From Akkermansiaceae bacterium UBA7890 (GTDB taxonomy: Bacteria > Verrucomicrobiota > Verrucomicrobiia > Verrucomicrobiales > Akkermansiaceae), in contig DLRK01000014.1 of NCBI GenBank assembly GCA_002501065.1, positions 5,573 through 69,572 of the forward strand: a DNA stretch of 64,000 nucleotides, read 5' to 3'. The notes under the pieces are model-generated. The model did no database searches. It saw only the letters and a program-made list of their open reading frames with translations, and was not told where the DNA came from. Within the stretch, counting starts at the first letter, position 1. Each line of letters opens with the position of its first letter. Below, piece by piece: positions 9,390 through 19,500 of this stretch. The translations under genes were made by a program, and so were the position numbers.

Positions 9390-10354
9390 TGTCCGGCAGG
9401 GGGCTGGGGAAACAGTTCATGGAGAAGAGCGCTCCAGTTCTCCCGTTCCCGTGCTGCGCTGCACGCATCCAGATGACGTTGCGCGGCTTCCAGCAGTTCG
9501 GAGTGGAAGGAGGGATCGGATTCGCAGCGATGGAGCAGGGCCGTGAGTTCCCCGGTTTCGCCAAAGGTGAAGAGTCCGGGATAGTCGTCTCCCAGCAGGC
9601 TGGTGGTGGCATCATTCCGGCTGGCCACGATGGGAGTGTTGACTGCGATCGCTTCGCGGAGGACACAACCGCCTCCTTCCTGGGAGGAGGTGAGGGCGAG
9701 GAGGTCGCTGGAGGCAATGAGCCGGCCGGCGTCGTCCTGGCCCAGGCTTCCGAGCCACCGGTAGCGTGGATTGTCCTTCTCCTCGTGTTCAACCTCCTCG
9801 GCGAACTGTTCTTCCAGGATGGCCCCGGCGTGCAGAACCCGGAGCCTGGACCCGGGGGGAAGAAGCCGCGCGGCCCGGGCGGTGCGCATGGGATCCTTCA
9901 CGGTCCGGAGATGACCCACCACACAGACCGTGAAGTCGTCCTTTGGATCCTCCTTCTCCCCGGGGGAGGGACGGGGAGAAGCGGAGAGGTGGATGATCCG
10001 GGCCTTGGAGCGGCAAGCGTCCGGGATGCGTGCCAGGGCCTTGCCCTGCAGGACCACGATGCGGTCAGCCATCTCCAGGGAGGCGAGCGAGGTTGGGGAG
10101 AGCTCCGGATACAGGTCGGTCCCGGCGAGTGCAACGACGGTGCGGGCTTTCTCGTGGTTCGTGCGAAAGCGGGCCAGGGCCTCATGGCTCTTCTCGGCAT
10201 GGAGGGCGATGAGGAGATCGGCGGGACCGTCGTCCGTGCCCGTTGAGATCCGCACCTCGTGCCCGAGGGCCGAGAGTTCGGAGGCCCACCACTCGGTGGT
10301 GTGCGAGTTCCCGTTCGGCACGGAGGCGGACGGGGACACGATCAGGATCTCCAT
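9386..10354 (-). CDS. senB: Selenosugar synthase SenB (TIGR04348-type glycosyltransferase)
   Basis: GT4-like glycosyltransferase of 322 aa. Features match the TIGR04348/SenB family: an N-terminus with GN-x-HTTEWWASELSALGHEV, then DLLIALHAEKSHEAL, VVALAGTDLYPEL, ADRIVVLQGKAL, the second-domain GHLRTVKDPMRTARAARLLP, NPRYRWLG and the donor-site region EGGGCVLREAIAVNTPIVAS. SenB makes the C-Se bond from selenophosphate and a UDP-sugar, giving a selenosugar that SenA uses. The gene precedes and overlaps senA by 4 bp, so the pair is almost certainly co-translated. There is no signal peptide, so it is cytosolic. A plain glycosyltransferase is the alternative, but the EgtB-like partner makes SenB the best reading. 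Confidence 0.83.
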   Translation of the reverse strand: MEILIVSPSASVPNGNSHTTEWWASELSALGHEVRISTGTDDGPADLLIALHAEKSHEALARFRTNHEKARTVVALAGTDLYPELSPTSLASLEMADRIVVLQGKALARIPDACRSKARIIHLSASPRPSPGEKEDPKDDFTVCVVGHLRTVKDPMRTARAARLLPPGSRLRVLHAGAILEEQFAEEVEHEEKDNPRYRWLGSLGQDDAGRLIASSDLLALTSSQEGGGCVLREAIAVNTPIVASRNDATTSLLGDDYPGLFTFGETGELTALLHRCESDPSFHSELLEAAQRHLDACSAARERENWSALLHELFPQPPAGQ

Positions 10355-10489
10355 GGGGGAGAGATGGTAATGCCCCCGGGGAGGGAGGCAATGGCGGAGG
10401 GCGGTTGCCCGGCGGGGGGCAGAGCGCCCTCACCCCGTTCCTGACCTGGCGGGGACAGGTTGTTTTCCGCTGAAGGGCTGGAGGAAGAC

Positions 10490-10562
<73 letters not shown>

Positions 10563-10783
10563 GTGTCTTCGATCCAGTCTGCTTCGGACAGATCCGGGCA
10601 GCTTGGCGACGCTAGGTCCGCCCCTGATCAGGATCAAGCCGCATTTCGGTGGTCCGGGGGCACGGATCAGGCAGGGGTCGGTTCAGCAAAACGAGGTGCC
10701 CGGGAGGGATGTGGGTCGGAGAGATGATCATGGGGAGGTGGCATGATTGACGAGGAGAGAGGAATTGGTTTCGGTAGGGGGTC

Positions 10784-11752
10784 ATGACAACCCGCAACGC
10801 TGTTTTTCCTGTCCTTCTTTGTCTCCTGAGCGTGCCGCTTCCTGTCGCCGCGCAGCTGCAGGTGACCGAGACCGACAAGGCCATCACCATCACGCGGGGT
10901 GAGGTGATGGTATTGACCTATCACAAGGCGGAGGTGCCCCCGCCGAAGCAGGCCGATCCGATCTACAAGCGGAGCGGGTTCATCCATCCCCTCTGTGCCC
11001 CGAATGGCGAGCCGGTGACCGGGATTCATCCTGCCGATCATTATCACCACCTCGGGCTCTGGCATGCCTGGGTGAAGACCAAGCACGGGAAGGACACGCC
11101 CGATTTCTGGAACCTGCGGGGCAGGACGGGGCGGGTGCGCTATGTCAAGACGATCGAATTGCACAAGGGCTCGGACAGGGACCCGTCGGTTGGATTTATC
11201 GTGGAGCAGGAGCAGGTCGCCTACAAGGGGTCGGACCGGAAGGAAACAGTGGTCCTGAGGGAGCAGTTTGAGATCAGGGCGGAGTTCGTGAACGGCGAGA
11301 ATCGGGTGGGCTACCGCGTCAAGCAGACCAACGTGAGCAGGGAGAGTCTGCTCCTCCCGGCCTATCGCTACGGGGGAGGACTCGCCTACCGTGCGCCTCA
11401 TCACTGGGACAAGACCAACAGCGACTATCTCACCTCGGAGGGACTGGACCGCACCAACAGTCATGCCACCCGGGCCAGGTGGGTGGCGATGTGGGGTGCA
11501 ACCAGCAAGGGTCCGGCGACCCTGACCGTGATGATGCATCCGGAGAACCGGGACTTCCCCCAGCGCCTGCGGACCTGGCCCCCCAGTAGTCACAATGGTG
11601 CGATTTTCTTCAACGTGGTTCCGGCCCAGGAGAAGCCGTGGGAAATCAAGCCGGGAGAGCAAATCGTAGAGTCCTACCTGCTGACGGTGAGTAACGGGAA
11701 GCCCGACAAGGAGAGGATCGAAAAGGGGTGGAAGGCATGGGCAAAGAAATGA
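10784..11752 (+). CDS. Exported DUF6807 (PmoA-like) family protein
   Basis: Secreted protein of 322 aa. The ATG at 10784 opens a signal peptide ending near LPVAAQ. The His-rich segment FIHPLCAPNG ... HPADHYHHLGLWHAW, and YRYGGGLAYRAP further on, are typical of the DUF6807/'PmoA' family found in many copies in planctomycetes and verrucomicrobia. Despite the name it is not related to the methane monooxygenase subunit. Members often occur with oxidoreductases and glycan-degradation genes, and a carbohydrate-related role is assumed, not shown. The next gene starts 15 bp downstream in the same direction, so the two probably form an operon. Confidence 0.8.
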   Translation: MTTRNAVFPVLLCLLSVPLPVAAQLQVTETDKAITITRGEVMVLTYHKAEVPPPKQADPIYKRSGFIHPLCAPNGEPVTGIHPADHYHHLGLWHAWVKTKHGKDTPDFWNLRGRTGRVRYVKTIELHKGSDRDPSVGFIVEQEQVAYKGSDRKETVVLREQFEIRAEFVNGENRVGYRVKQTNVSRESLLLPAYRYGGGLAYRAPHHWDKTNSDYLTSEGLDRTNSHATRARWVAMWGATSKGPATLTVMMHPENRDFPQRLRTWPPSSHNGAIFFNVVPAQEKPWEIKPGEQIVESYLLTVSNGKPDKERIEKGWKAWAKK

Positions 11753-11767
11753 GGCTTTGGTCCGGAT

Positions 11768-13378
11768 ATGTGTTCAGCTTACAGGATTTCCATGATTGTT
11801 GCCTGCCTCCTGGGTGGCTTCGTGCTCTTTCCCGGGGATGCGACGGCTGTGGAGGTGGGCCTCAACAAGCAGTTGTTCGTTGATGACCATGTCATCTCGG
11901 AGAAGGAGAATGTGACCCGTGAGGCAGGCGTTGCCCGCAAGCTTGGGGTTGTGCTGAAGCCGACCCTCCCGTCCGACTTCCAGGCCGGGAGGGTGCACGA
12001 TGGTCCTGACGGGGGACCGGGTTACGAGTTTGGCGAATCGACTTTCTGCTGGTTCTTTTCTCCACACTGGGACGCCGACCGGAAGATGTTCCGGCTCTGG
12101 TACCTGGCCAGCAAACGCAAGGGCAGTGGACTGGCCTACGCTGAATCAAGGGACGGGATCCGCTGGACCAAACCGCTCATCTCAAAGGATGGAAAAAGCA
12201 ACCTGGTGAACTGGGCCTCGGAGGTTCCCATTCTCAGGCACAAGAAGTCAATGGACCTCCTCGATATCGGGATGGATGGCGTCACGGTGACCATCGACCC
12301 GGGTGTGCCGACAGGCTCACCGGAAAAATACAAGGTGGCCTTCTATCCCAACATGGGTGGAAGCGATGCGAAAACCCGGTTGGGCTATTCCGCGGATGGG
12401 ATCCACTGGAATCTCTATAACAGGGGTCATCCGGTGACGGAGCGGGCGGCGGATACCAATAACCAGATCCACTGGGACCCGGCGGGAAAGCGTTACCTGC
12501 TGCATTGCCGTCAGGACTTTGCGGCGGGAGGTGGGGTCGGGGAGTTGCGGGGAGTCCGCATCATGGAGCATGCCGGAGGCAATGATCTTCTCAACCATCC
12601 CGGGTCCTGGAAGACGCTGACGAAATTCGTATTGAATGATCCTGACCGGTCCATGATCGAAGGGACGAAGATCCCGGTCTTCCAGATCCACACCTTTCCG
12701 ATGTGGTATTACGAGGGGGTCTGGTTTGCGCTGACGGATGTGCTGGCGGCCACCAACAGGCCGGTGGCGGTGGGGCAGCAGGACTTCAAGACCCGTCATG
12801 ACCGCGGGGTCTGGGAATTTTACATGGCCCCTTCACGGGATGGGGTGAACTACGATTTTTCAGCGGCCGTCTATCCCCGGAAGGCCCTCATCCCGCGTGG
12901 TCCCGACGGCAGTTATGACAAGGACTGTGTCCGGCCCCCCTCGAACATCATCACCCGGGACGATGAGCACTGGATCTATTATCTCGCGACCAACGAACGC
13001 TGGGGTGCCCGCAAATGGGATGCCCGTTTGGCCCTGGCCAAACTTCGGCTCGACGGATTCTTCTATCTCCAGGCCGGGGAAAAACCGGGCGTGGTAGAGA
13101 CCAGGCCATTCGAGGTTGAGGGCGACCGGCTGCAGGTCAATGTCGACGCGACCGCAGGCCGGGTGCGGGTTGAGCTGTTGGACGCCCAGGGTCATCCGAT
13201 TCCTGCCTTTTCAGGGGACGCGGCCAAGGTCTACCGCGGGGTTGACCAGTTGCGCATGGAACCGATGTGGGGCAACCAGGCCGGCCTCTCACCCTTGAAG
13301 GGTCAGCGGATCAAATTGCGCTTCCACCTGGATAACGCGAGGCTTTACTCCTTCCAGATCCTCCAGGGTCAGCGGTGA
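11768..13378 (+). CDS. Exported GH32-like/five-bladed propeller protein
   Basis: Secreted protein of 536 aa, likely a glycoside-hydrolase-like five-bladed beta-propeller. It begins with a hydrophobic signal (MIVACLLGGFVLFPGDATA, preceded by a few residues from the ATG at 11768), then LNKQLFVDDHVI, a phrase common at the start of these PVC proteins. Propeller-type repeats follow: KMFRLWYLASK, GLAYAESRDGIRW, TRLGYSADGIHWNLY and EFYMAPSRDGVNYDF. A C-terminal beta-sandwich of about 90 residues (VNVDATAGRVRVELLDAQG) resembles the accessory module of GH32-type enzymes. No catalytic residue can be assigned with confidence. It lies 15 bp behind the DUF6807 gene and is convergent with the xylonate dehydratase gene, which fits a sugar-related locus. 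Confidence 0.72.
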   Translation: MCSAYRISMIVACLLGGFVLFPGDATAVEVGLNKQLFVDDHVISEKENVTREAGVARKLGVVLKPTLPSDFQAGRVHDGPDGGPGYEFGESTFCWFFSPHWDADRKMFRLWYLASKRKGSGLAYAESRDGIRWTKPLISKDGKSNLVNWASEVPILRHKKSMDLLDIGMDGVTVTIDPGVPTGSPEKYKVAFYPNMGGSDAKTRLGYSADGIHWNLYNRGHPVTERAADTNNQIHWDPAGKRYLLHCRQDFAAGGGVGELRGVRIMEHAGGNDLLNHPGSWKTLTKFVLNDPDRSMIEGTKIPVFQIHTFPMWYYEGVWFALTDVLAATNRPVAVGQQDFKTRHDRGVWEFYMAPSRDGVNYDFSAAVYPRKALIPRGPDGSYDKDCVRPPSNIITRDDEHWIYYLATNERWGARKWDARLALAKLRLDGFFYLQAGEKPGVVETRPFEVEGDRLQVNVDATAGRVRVELLDAQGHPIPAFSGDAAKVYRGVDQLRMEPMWGNQAGLSPLKGQRIKLRFHLDNARLYSFQILQGQR

Positions 13379-13442
13379 TCCTGCCAATTGTCTGCAGGTT
13401 AAGGGAGTTTCTTGAGGCGTTGCGTTGCTGTTGGGATGCTCC

Positions 13443-15347
13443 TTAGAGGCGTTTGATGATCTCGTCCACGTCATAGACGCACCCACCCCAGGAACCGCCC
13501 GAGGCGTTCTGGAGGGCGGCCCACAGGCGCGTGTCGGCGGGGAGACGCGGATCGGGGGCGAGGTCGGGATGAGCAGGCCGGGCAAGGAATTCGTCGAGGT
13601 CGCCGACGAAATCGGCAGTGCCCACCAGTTTCCGGGTGTCAATGTGGATGCGGATGGGATCGCCATCGCGGAGCTTGCCGAGGGGACCTCCGGCGAGGGC
13701 CTCCGGTGAGGCATGTCCGAGACAGGGACCGGTGGACACTCCCGAGAAGCGCCCGTCGGTGAGGACCGCCAGGTTTTTGCCCACCGAGGCATAACGCAGG
13801 GCGGAGGTGACCTGGTAGGTCTCCGGCATGCCGGCTCCGACGGGACCCAGTCCGGCGAGGACGAGCACTTCGCCCTCCTGCACCCGGTCGCCATCCGTCG
13901 ATTTCAGGGCCGCGATGGCGGCTTCCTCGGAGACGAAGACGCGGGCCGGTCCCTCGTGGAGAAAGACGCCGTCCCCGTCCAGCAGGTCGGGAGCAATGGC
14001 GGTGCTCTTCACCACCGCACCATCGGGAACGAGGTTTCCCCGGATGAAGGTGACCGTGCTGGAAAAGGAATTCTCCGGGGGACGAATGACATCGTGGGGA
14101 TCGATTCCGTCGAGAGTGGTCAGCTTGTCCCGGAAGAGGCGGCGGCGCTCCGACTGTTCCCACCAGGTCAGGTTCTCTCCGATGGTTAGCCCCGACACGG
14201 TGGGCGCATCGAGTTCGAGCAGTCCGTGATCGCGGAGGTGGAGCATGACTTCGGGGACGCCTCCGGCGAGGAAGACCTGCACGGTGGCGTAGCCGTGGGG
14301 ACCGTTGGGCAGGGCGTCCACGAGGCGCGGGACTTTCCGGTTGATGCGTTGCCAGTCGTCCACGTCGGGCCTGGGCAGGCCTGCGGCATGGGCAATGGCG
14401 GGAATGTGGAGGATGAGGTTGGTTGATCCACCGAAGGCGGCGTGCAGGACGAGGGCGTTGTGGAGGGAGGCCTCGGTCAGGATGGAGGATAGTGGAATCC
14501 CGTTGCGGGTCATTTCCATCAGGGCGAGGGCAGAACGGCGGGCCATGTCACGCCAGGCGTCCGATCCGCTGGGAGCGAGAGCGGTGTGGGGCAGGGTCAT
14601 GCCCAGCGCTTCAGCCACCACCTGGGTGGTGGCGGCCGTTCCCAGGAACTGGCAGCCTCCACCCGGAGACCCGCACGACCGGCAGGCCGTCTCGGAGGCC
14701 GTCTGGAGCTCGATTTCGTTGTGTGCGAAGCGCGCGCCCACCGACTGCACCTTGGCAAGGTCTTCTCCTTCCTCGGAGAGCAGGGTCACCCCGCCCGGGA
14801 CGAGGATTCCGGGGAGATGGCCATTGCCGGCCAGGGCCATCATCATGGCGGGCAGGCCCTTGTCGCAGGTTGCCACTCCCATCATGCCCCTGGCGGTGGG
14901 CAGCGAACGGGTGAGGCGTCGCAGAACCGTGGCGGCATCATTGCGATAGGCCAGGGAGTCGAACATGCCGGTGGTGCCCTGCGAGCGGCCGTCGCAGGGA
15001 TCGCTGCAGAAGACCGCGAAGGGGACGGCCCCGTTGGCCTTGAAGACACCGGCAGCCTCTTCCATGAGAAGGGACACTTCCCAGTGTCCGGTATGAAGGC
15101 CGAGGGCGACGGGGGTGCCGTCCGGGTTGCGGATGCCTCCCGAGGTGGAGAGCATGAGAAACTCGGGACTTCCCAGCTCGGAGGGATCCCATCCCATCCC
15201 GGCGTCCTGCGTCCAACCAAAAACATCACCGCTCGGGGAGTCCTGCAGGAATGATCCGGTGAAGGGAAGAGATCCCGTAGGACCGGAGGCGGTGGTCCGG
15301 ATGGTGAAAATATCCGCCGAGGCGGAATCAAGGATGGGATTGGGCAT
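13443..15347 (-). CDS. D-xylonate dehydratase, YjhG/YagF type (IlvD/Edd family)
   Basis: Fe-S dehydratase of 634 aa, close to the ~655 aa of E. coli YjhG/YagF. It converts D-xylonate to 2-keto-3-deoxy-xylonate. Recognisable segments are [123 protein letters not shown]-like [12 protein letters not shown] and the end [16 protein letters not shown]. The cysteines of the cluster-binding motifs are present. These segments separate it from IlvD (branched-chain amino acids) and Edd. The next gene upstream on the same strand is a 2-keto-3-deoxy-pentonate dehydratase homologue, supporting a Weimberg-type pentose route. Xylose dehydrogenase, lactonase and ketoglutarate-semialdehyde dehydrogenase are not in the window. 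Confidence 0.88.
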   Translation of the reverse strand: MPNPILDSASADIFTIRTTASGPTGSLPFTGSFLQDSPSGDVFGWTQDAGMGWDPSELGSPEFLMLSTSGGIRNPDGTPVALGLHTGHWEVSLLMEEAAGVFKANGAVPFAVFCSDPCDGRSQGTTGMFDSLAYRNDAATVLRRLTRSLPTARGMMGVATCDKGLPAMMMALAGNGHLPGILVPGGVTLLSEEGEDLAKVQSVGARFAHNEIELQTASETACRSCGSPGGGCQFLGTAATTQVVAEALGMTLPHTALAPSGSDAWRDMARRSALALMEMTRNGIPLSSILTEASLHNALVLHAAFGGSTNLILHIPAIAHAAGLPRPDVDDWQRINRKVPRLVDALPNGPHGYATVQVFLAGGVPEVMLHLRDHGLLELDAPTVSGLTIGENLTWWEQSERRRLFRDKLTTLDGIDPHDVIRPPENSFSSTVTFIRGNLVPDGAVVKSTAIAPDLLDGDGVFLHEGPARVFVSEEAAIAALKSTDGDRVQEGEVLVLAGLGPVGAGMPETYQVTSALRYASVGKNLAVLTDGRFSGVSTGPCLGHASPEALAGGPLGKLRDGDPIRIHIDTRKLVGTADFVGDLDEFLARPAHPDLAPDPRLPADTRLWAALQNASGGSWGGCVYDVDEIIKRL

Positions 15348-15383
15348 GAAAGAAAGTCGGCAAGTCGAAGGTCAGGAAGCTGC

Positions 15384-15413
15384 AAGCGAGAAGGCTCTGT
15401 TCCTGTCTCGCTT
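15384..15413. promoter_or_regulatory. 8-bp inverted repeat upstream of the xylonate dehydratase gene
   Basis: AAGCGAGA (15384-15391) and TCTCGCTT (15406-15413) are exact reverse complements with a 14-nt spacer. They lie 37-66 nt upstream of the start of the minus-strand dehydratase gene, a suitable place for an operator. This is positional inference only. Confidence 0.3.
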
Positions 15414-15586
15414 CGCCACGGAAAGGTCGGACTGGTGAATCCCTCCTGGGTGATGTGATGGATCTGTGGGCGGAGAATTGGTGTCCATCCACCCGGTCTT
15501 CACGGCGACGAAGCCAAGTGGTGGGGTCTCCTGCCCTAATGTGCACGAAGGGCGGGCAAATAGCCACCCAACTCTGCCCTTCATGA

Positions 15587-16444
15587 TTAAAGGGTGCTGG
15601 CGAGGGCAACCGGGTTTTCCAGGGTCCCGATTCCGTCGATCGAGATCCGGACGACATCGCCCGTCCGGAGCGTGAAGGGATGATCGGGGACGATGCCGGT
15701 CCCGGTCATGAGGAAGGCTCCGTCGGGAAAATCGTTCTCACGGAAGAGGAAGTCAGCCAGTTCATCATAGCTGCGCTTGAGTTGCGAGAGGGCGGTTGAT
15801 CCCCTGAAGACCTCGTCGCCGTCCCTCGAAATGCTGAGCGCGATCTCGTCCTCTGGTCCGGGGAGGCTGCCGACCAGAAGGCAGGGGCCGAGGGCGGTCG
15901 AGCCGGTGTAGACCTTGGCCTGGGGGAGGTAGAGGGGGTTCTCTCCTTCGATGGAGCGCGAACTCATGTCGTTTCCGACGGTGGCTCCGAAGACCTGGCC
16001 ATCGCGGTTAATGGCGAGGGTGAGCTCCGGTTCGGGGACATCCCAGTCTGAATCGGAGCGGATTCCGACGGTTTCGCCGGGCCCCCGAACACGACGGGAG
16101 GTGGCCTTGAAAAAGAGCTCGGGGCGTTCGGCGTTGTAGACAAGATCGTAGAACCGGTCGCCCCCGGCCTGTTCGCTCTCCTCCATGCGGGCGCTACGGC
16201 TGCGGTAATAGGTCACTCCCGCAGCCCAGACTTCCTGGGAACCGAGGGGGGGGAGCGGTGGATCGGGAGCCGTAGTCCGTGACTCCGGGTGAACTGTGGA
16301 GTCGGTGCCGGCGTCCCAGGCCTGTTGGAGGAGGGTGACGGGTTCGGGTGCGCGGAAGACGTCGTCGAGGGAGAGGCTGGCAGCACGCTGCTCCCCTTCG
16401 TGTTCAAGGTGGATTCCGGAAGCGGTCCGGTAGAGACGGAACAT
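15587..16444 (-). CDS. 2-keto-3-deoxy-pentonate dehydratase (FAH superfamily, XylX/KdaD-like)
   Basis: Fumarylacetoacetate-hydrolase-fold enzyme of 285 aa. The segment [16 protein letters not shown] carries the metal-binding Glu residues, followed by [18 protein letters not shown] and [17 protein letters not shown]. These are hallmarks of the subfamily that dehydrates 2-keto-3-deoxy-xylonate or -arabinonate to 2-oxoglutarate semialdehyde. [15 protein letters not shown] near residue 75 is the usual substrate loop. It is the upstream neighbour of the YjhG/YagF-type xylonate dehydratase on the same strand, separated by 239 nt, so the two encode consecutive steps. Other FAH-family reactions (acylpyruvate hydrolysis) are possible by fold, but the pairing favours the pentose pathway. 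No signal peptide, so cytosolic. Confidence 0.83.
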   Translation of the reverse strand: MFRLYRTASGIHLEHEGEQRAASLSLDDVFRAPEPVTLLQQAWDAGTDSTVHPESRTTAPDPPLPPLGSQEVWAAGVTYYRSRSARMEESEQAGGDRFYDLVYNAERPELFFKATSRRVRGPGETVGIRSDSDWDVPEPELTLAINRDGQVFGATVGNDMSSRSIEGENPLYLPQAKVYTGSTALGPCLLVGSLPGPEDEIALSISRDGDEVFRGSTALSQLKRSYDELADFLFRENDFPDGAFLMTGTGIVPDHPFTLRTGDVVRISIDGIGTLENPVALASTL

Positions 16445-16531
16445 GACGGCAGTCTCCCGTTTCCGGTTTCAGGTTTCAAGTTCCGGTTGGCCGCCGCGGA
16501 CCGGGGGCCCGGCATTCGAATCTCCCGTGCC

Positions 16532-19500
16532 TCATGCCGGTTGGCTTTTTCTCCATTTTCTGGTCGCTACCAGGATGAGCAGGCCGGCCACCGCCAGGGC
16601 GAGGGCCCACCTGATCCTGGAGGGCTCCCGGATCTCCGGCATCTCGACCGCCGGCTGCAGGGGGCCACGTTGGCACAGGACAAAGCAGCCATAGCGGAGG
16701 ACGGCTTCCTCCATGGCTGCATCATCGGCAGGATCGACCCCGGCCAGGCTGCGCCGCTGGGTTTCCCAGAGCGATTGTCCGATGCGGTCGGTGGCGAGGG
16801 AGAGTTGATACATGTGCTTCATGAAGTCTGGAGTGCTGTCATCCGAAACGGGCCAGAGACTGAGGAGGATGGCGGAGCTGCCCGCGAGGGTGAATCCCCG
16901 GCGCAGTCCCAGCACTCCATCGCCCCGCACGGATTCACCCAGGCCGGAATCGCAGGAGGAGAGGGTGACCAGACGGGTGTTGCGGAGGGGGAGGTTCTTC
17001 ACTTCATCGGAGAAGAGGACCCCGTCCCGGTCGAAGGGGACCTCGACCCCGCGGGCGCGAGCGGAGTGGGCACGCTTGGCCTCGGTGAGGACCAGGCCGC
17101 TGCGGTAGAAGTGGTCGGGTGCCTGGTGGTAGTCCTGCAATTCGTTGGAAGCTGTTTCCTCCGCCGGGGGCAGGAGGAAAGCATGGGTGGCGAGGTGAAG
17201 GACAACGGGACTGTCTGATAATCCGCGGACATCTTTCTCGTTGGCATTAATCATTCTGGTTTCGCCGGAATGGTTCGGCATGATCTTCCTGAGAAGTTTC
17301 ATTTCCTTCCGCACCCCGGGGATGTCGGCAAAGCCCTCGATGCTCTGCAGGACGATCTTGCTGAGTTCATCGGCCGTCTCCCTTTCTCTCTCCGATGCCT
17401 GCTCGTGCTCTTCGAATTCGGGCACCGCAATGACCGCCCAGGGACCGTCCTGCAGGGAGGGACGCTGGTTCGAGACCAGGAGATCCCGCGCGCTGGCGTA
17501 GTAGACCAACTGCCGGAACTTCTCGGCGAGGAATCGCCCCTGATCGTCGAGGAGGACGGCGAAGGAGATGAAGTTGAGGCCGGCATCCGGGGAGATCCCG
17601 ACCGTGTCCGTTCCCTCGGGGAACTGGGCGGCGACCGGGGCCCAGAAAAGGTCGTGCAGGCGGTGGAGAGCGGAGCTCATGCGCAGGGCCGGAGGAGAGG
17701 TGGAACCGGGTGAACTGAGAAGGTAGCTGCGGTATTGCAGGCGATCCTTGAGGACGCCGAGCCAGATGGTGAGGTCCTTGTCGGTGCCGAGGGGAATCCA
17801 CCTGGGCCCGCCTTCCGGCAGGATAACGATGGCTCCGTAGGAGAGGCCGCTTGTTCCGGGCTTGTTGAGGTCGGTGTAGCGCACGTAGTCAACAAAGGCG
17901 GCCCCGGGCGGCAGGGTATCCTGCACATCTTTCCAGGTGGTTCTGACGGTGGTTCCGGCTGCTCCGCTCCGGGCGCTTCGAAGCCTGCCTTCGAGGGTGG
18001 TGATCTCTTCGTGGACAGAGCTGATCTTGTCCTGGTCCTCGTTGCGAAAGAGGAGGTCGTCGAGTTCCCGCTGCTTCCTCTCGAATCTGGTGCGCAGCCG
18101 GGTGAGTTCCGGATCCCGGGAAGCGTCCTGCTGTTCGGAGAGGAGGCTGTCGATAATGCGGGCCTTGGTCCGCAGGACGGTGTCGGCAATGAAGGCGGGA
18201 TCATTGCCCAGCGAGCAGGGAAGAGTGAGAAGATGGTTTTCGCGCAGCCAGTTCAGACGCTGGCGCTCGGTTCCGAAGGCGATGATGTCATCAAAGAGCT
18301 GGAGGGCCTGGGCGGTGAGCTTCCTGGTCTCGGTCGCGGTTTCTTCAGTGGAGGCGGTCGAGAGGAAGAGGCTCTCAAGATAGTTGAGTTCAGCTTCGAC
18401 GTAGGCCTGGTGACGGGTGCCGACGGAAGCGCGGTAGAGATCCGCGGATTTTCGGTAGGACCTGCGGGCCTCCGGGTAGTCTCCCAGCTGCTGGTTCGCA
18501 AAGCCCAGGTTGGTGTAGTAGGGGGCCAGCGAGGGCGCGTCGTCTCCCAGCAGCTCCCGGGAGATGCTGAGTGCCTCCCGGAAGAGCCCGCGGGCTTTCT
18601 CGTTGCCTTCAGCTTCCAGTTCAAGGGAGCCGAGATTGGAGAGGTGCGAAGCGAGAGCCAGGCTGTTCACCCGCGAGTTTCGCAGCTCCCTGGTGAGATT
18701 GGCCGCTTCCAGGAGGTAGCGGCGGGCCAGATCGCGGGATTCAGGACCGAGGCGCAGGAGCGCGAGGCCGATCTGACCAGTGAGACTGACGACCTCCGGG
18801 TGTTCCTTTCTCCTGCCCTCGATGCCCAGGGCATACTCCCGGGCCTCCTCGAGATGCTCGGCGGCCTTGGCGTAGCTCCGCATCACGTAGAAGTACCTGC
18901 CGAGGCACTCGTGCTGGAAACAAAGGGCTTCCTCGTTCTCGCCAGCCTGGCCAAGGGTCTCGTGGAAGATTCGCCCGGCCTCCTCGTAGCGACCAGTGGT
19001 GAGGTAGACGAGTCCCAGGTGGTTCTGGCTGGCAGAGAGCCACGGTTCCCGGTCGGCTGGATCGAGTTTCCGGTGTTCCTCGATGGCCTGCAGGAGGGAC
19101 TGCCCGGCTTCCTCGTAGGAGCCGGCCTTGCCCTCGGCTCGTCCGAGGGCGTCAAGGATTCCCGCCAGGATGGCGGGGTCGAATTGTTCCCCGATGGCCA
19201 GATCGCGTGCATGCCGGAGGTGGTCGAGAGCCTCGTCAAACCGCTGCAGGCGTTCCTCCACGCTTCCGCGGGCATGCAGGGAAAGGGCCCAGTTCAGGCG
19301 GGCCTCCTTCGAGTCGTTGTCCCGGACCTCGAGGCTCCACTCCTGTTCCCGCCGGGTGATGGTAGGCAGGGCCTCCTCGAACCGGCCCTGGGCCAGAAGC
19401 TCCTCCACGCCGGGCGGTTCCTCAGCCTGTGCGTTCAGGGGGCACGGGGTGGCAAGGACCACAACCAGCACGGGAAGTGTCCCGCGTAACGTTGCGAGGA

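Noticed and set aside
10784..11752. Methane monooxygenase subunit because of the 'PmoA' family name
   Set aside because: The protein is a soluble exported DUF6807 member without the membrane helices or copper ligands of particulate methane monooxygenase.
17735..19489. Long open frame (584 codons) on the plus strand opposite the TPR-CHAT gene
   Set aside because: It is antisense to a well-supported gene, has no recognisable domain, and such frames are expected opposite GC-rich genes with strong codon bias.
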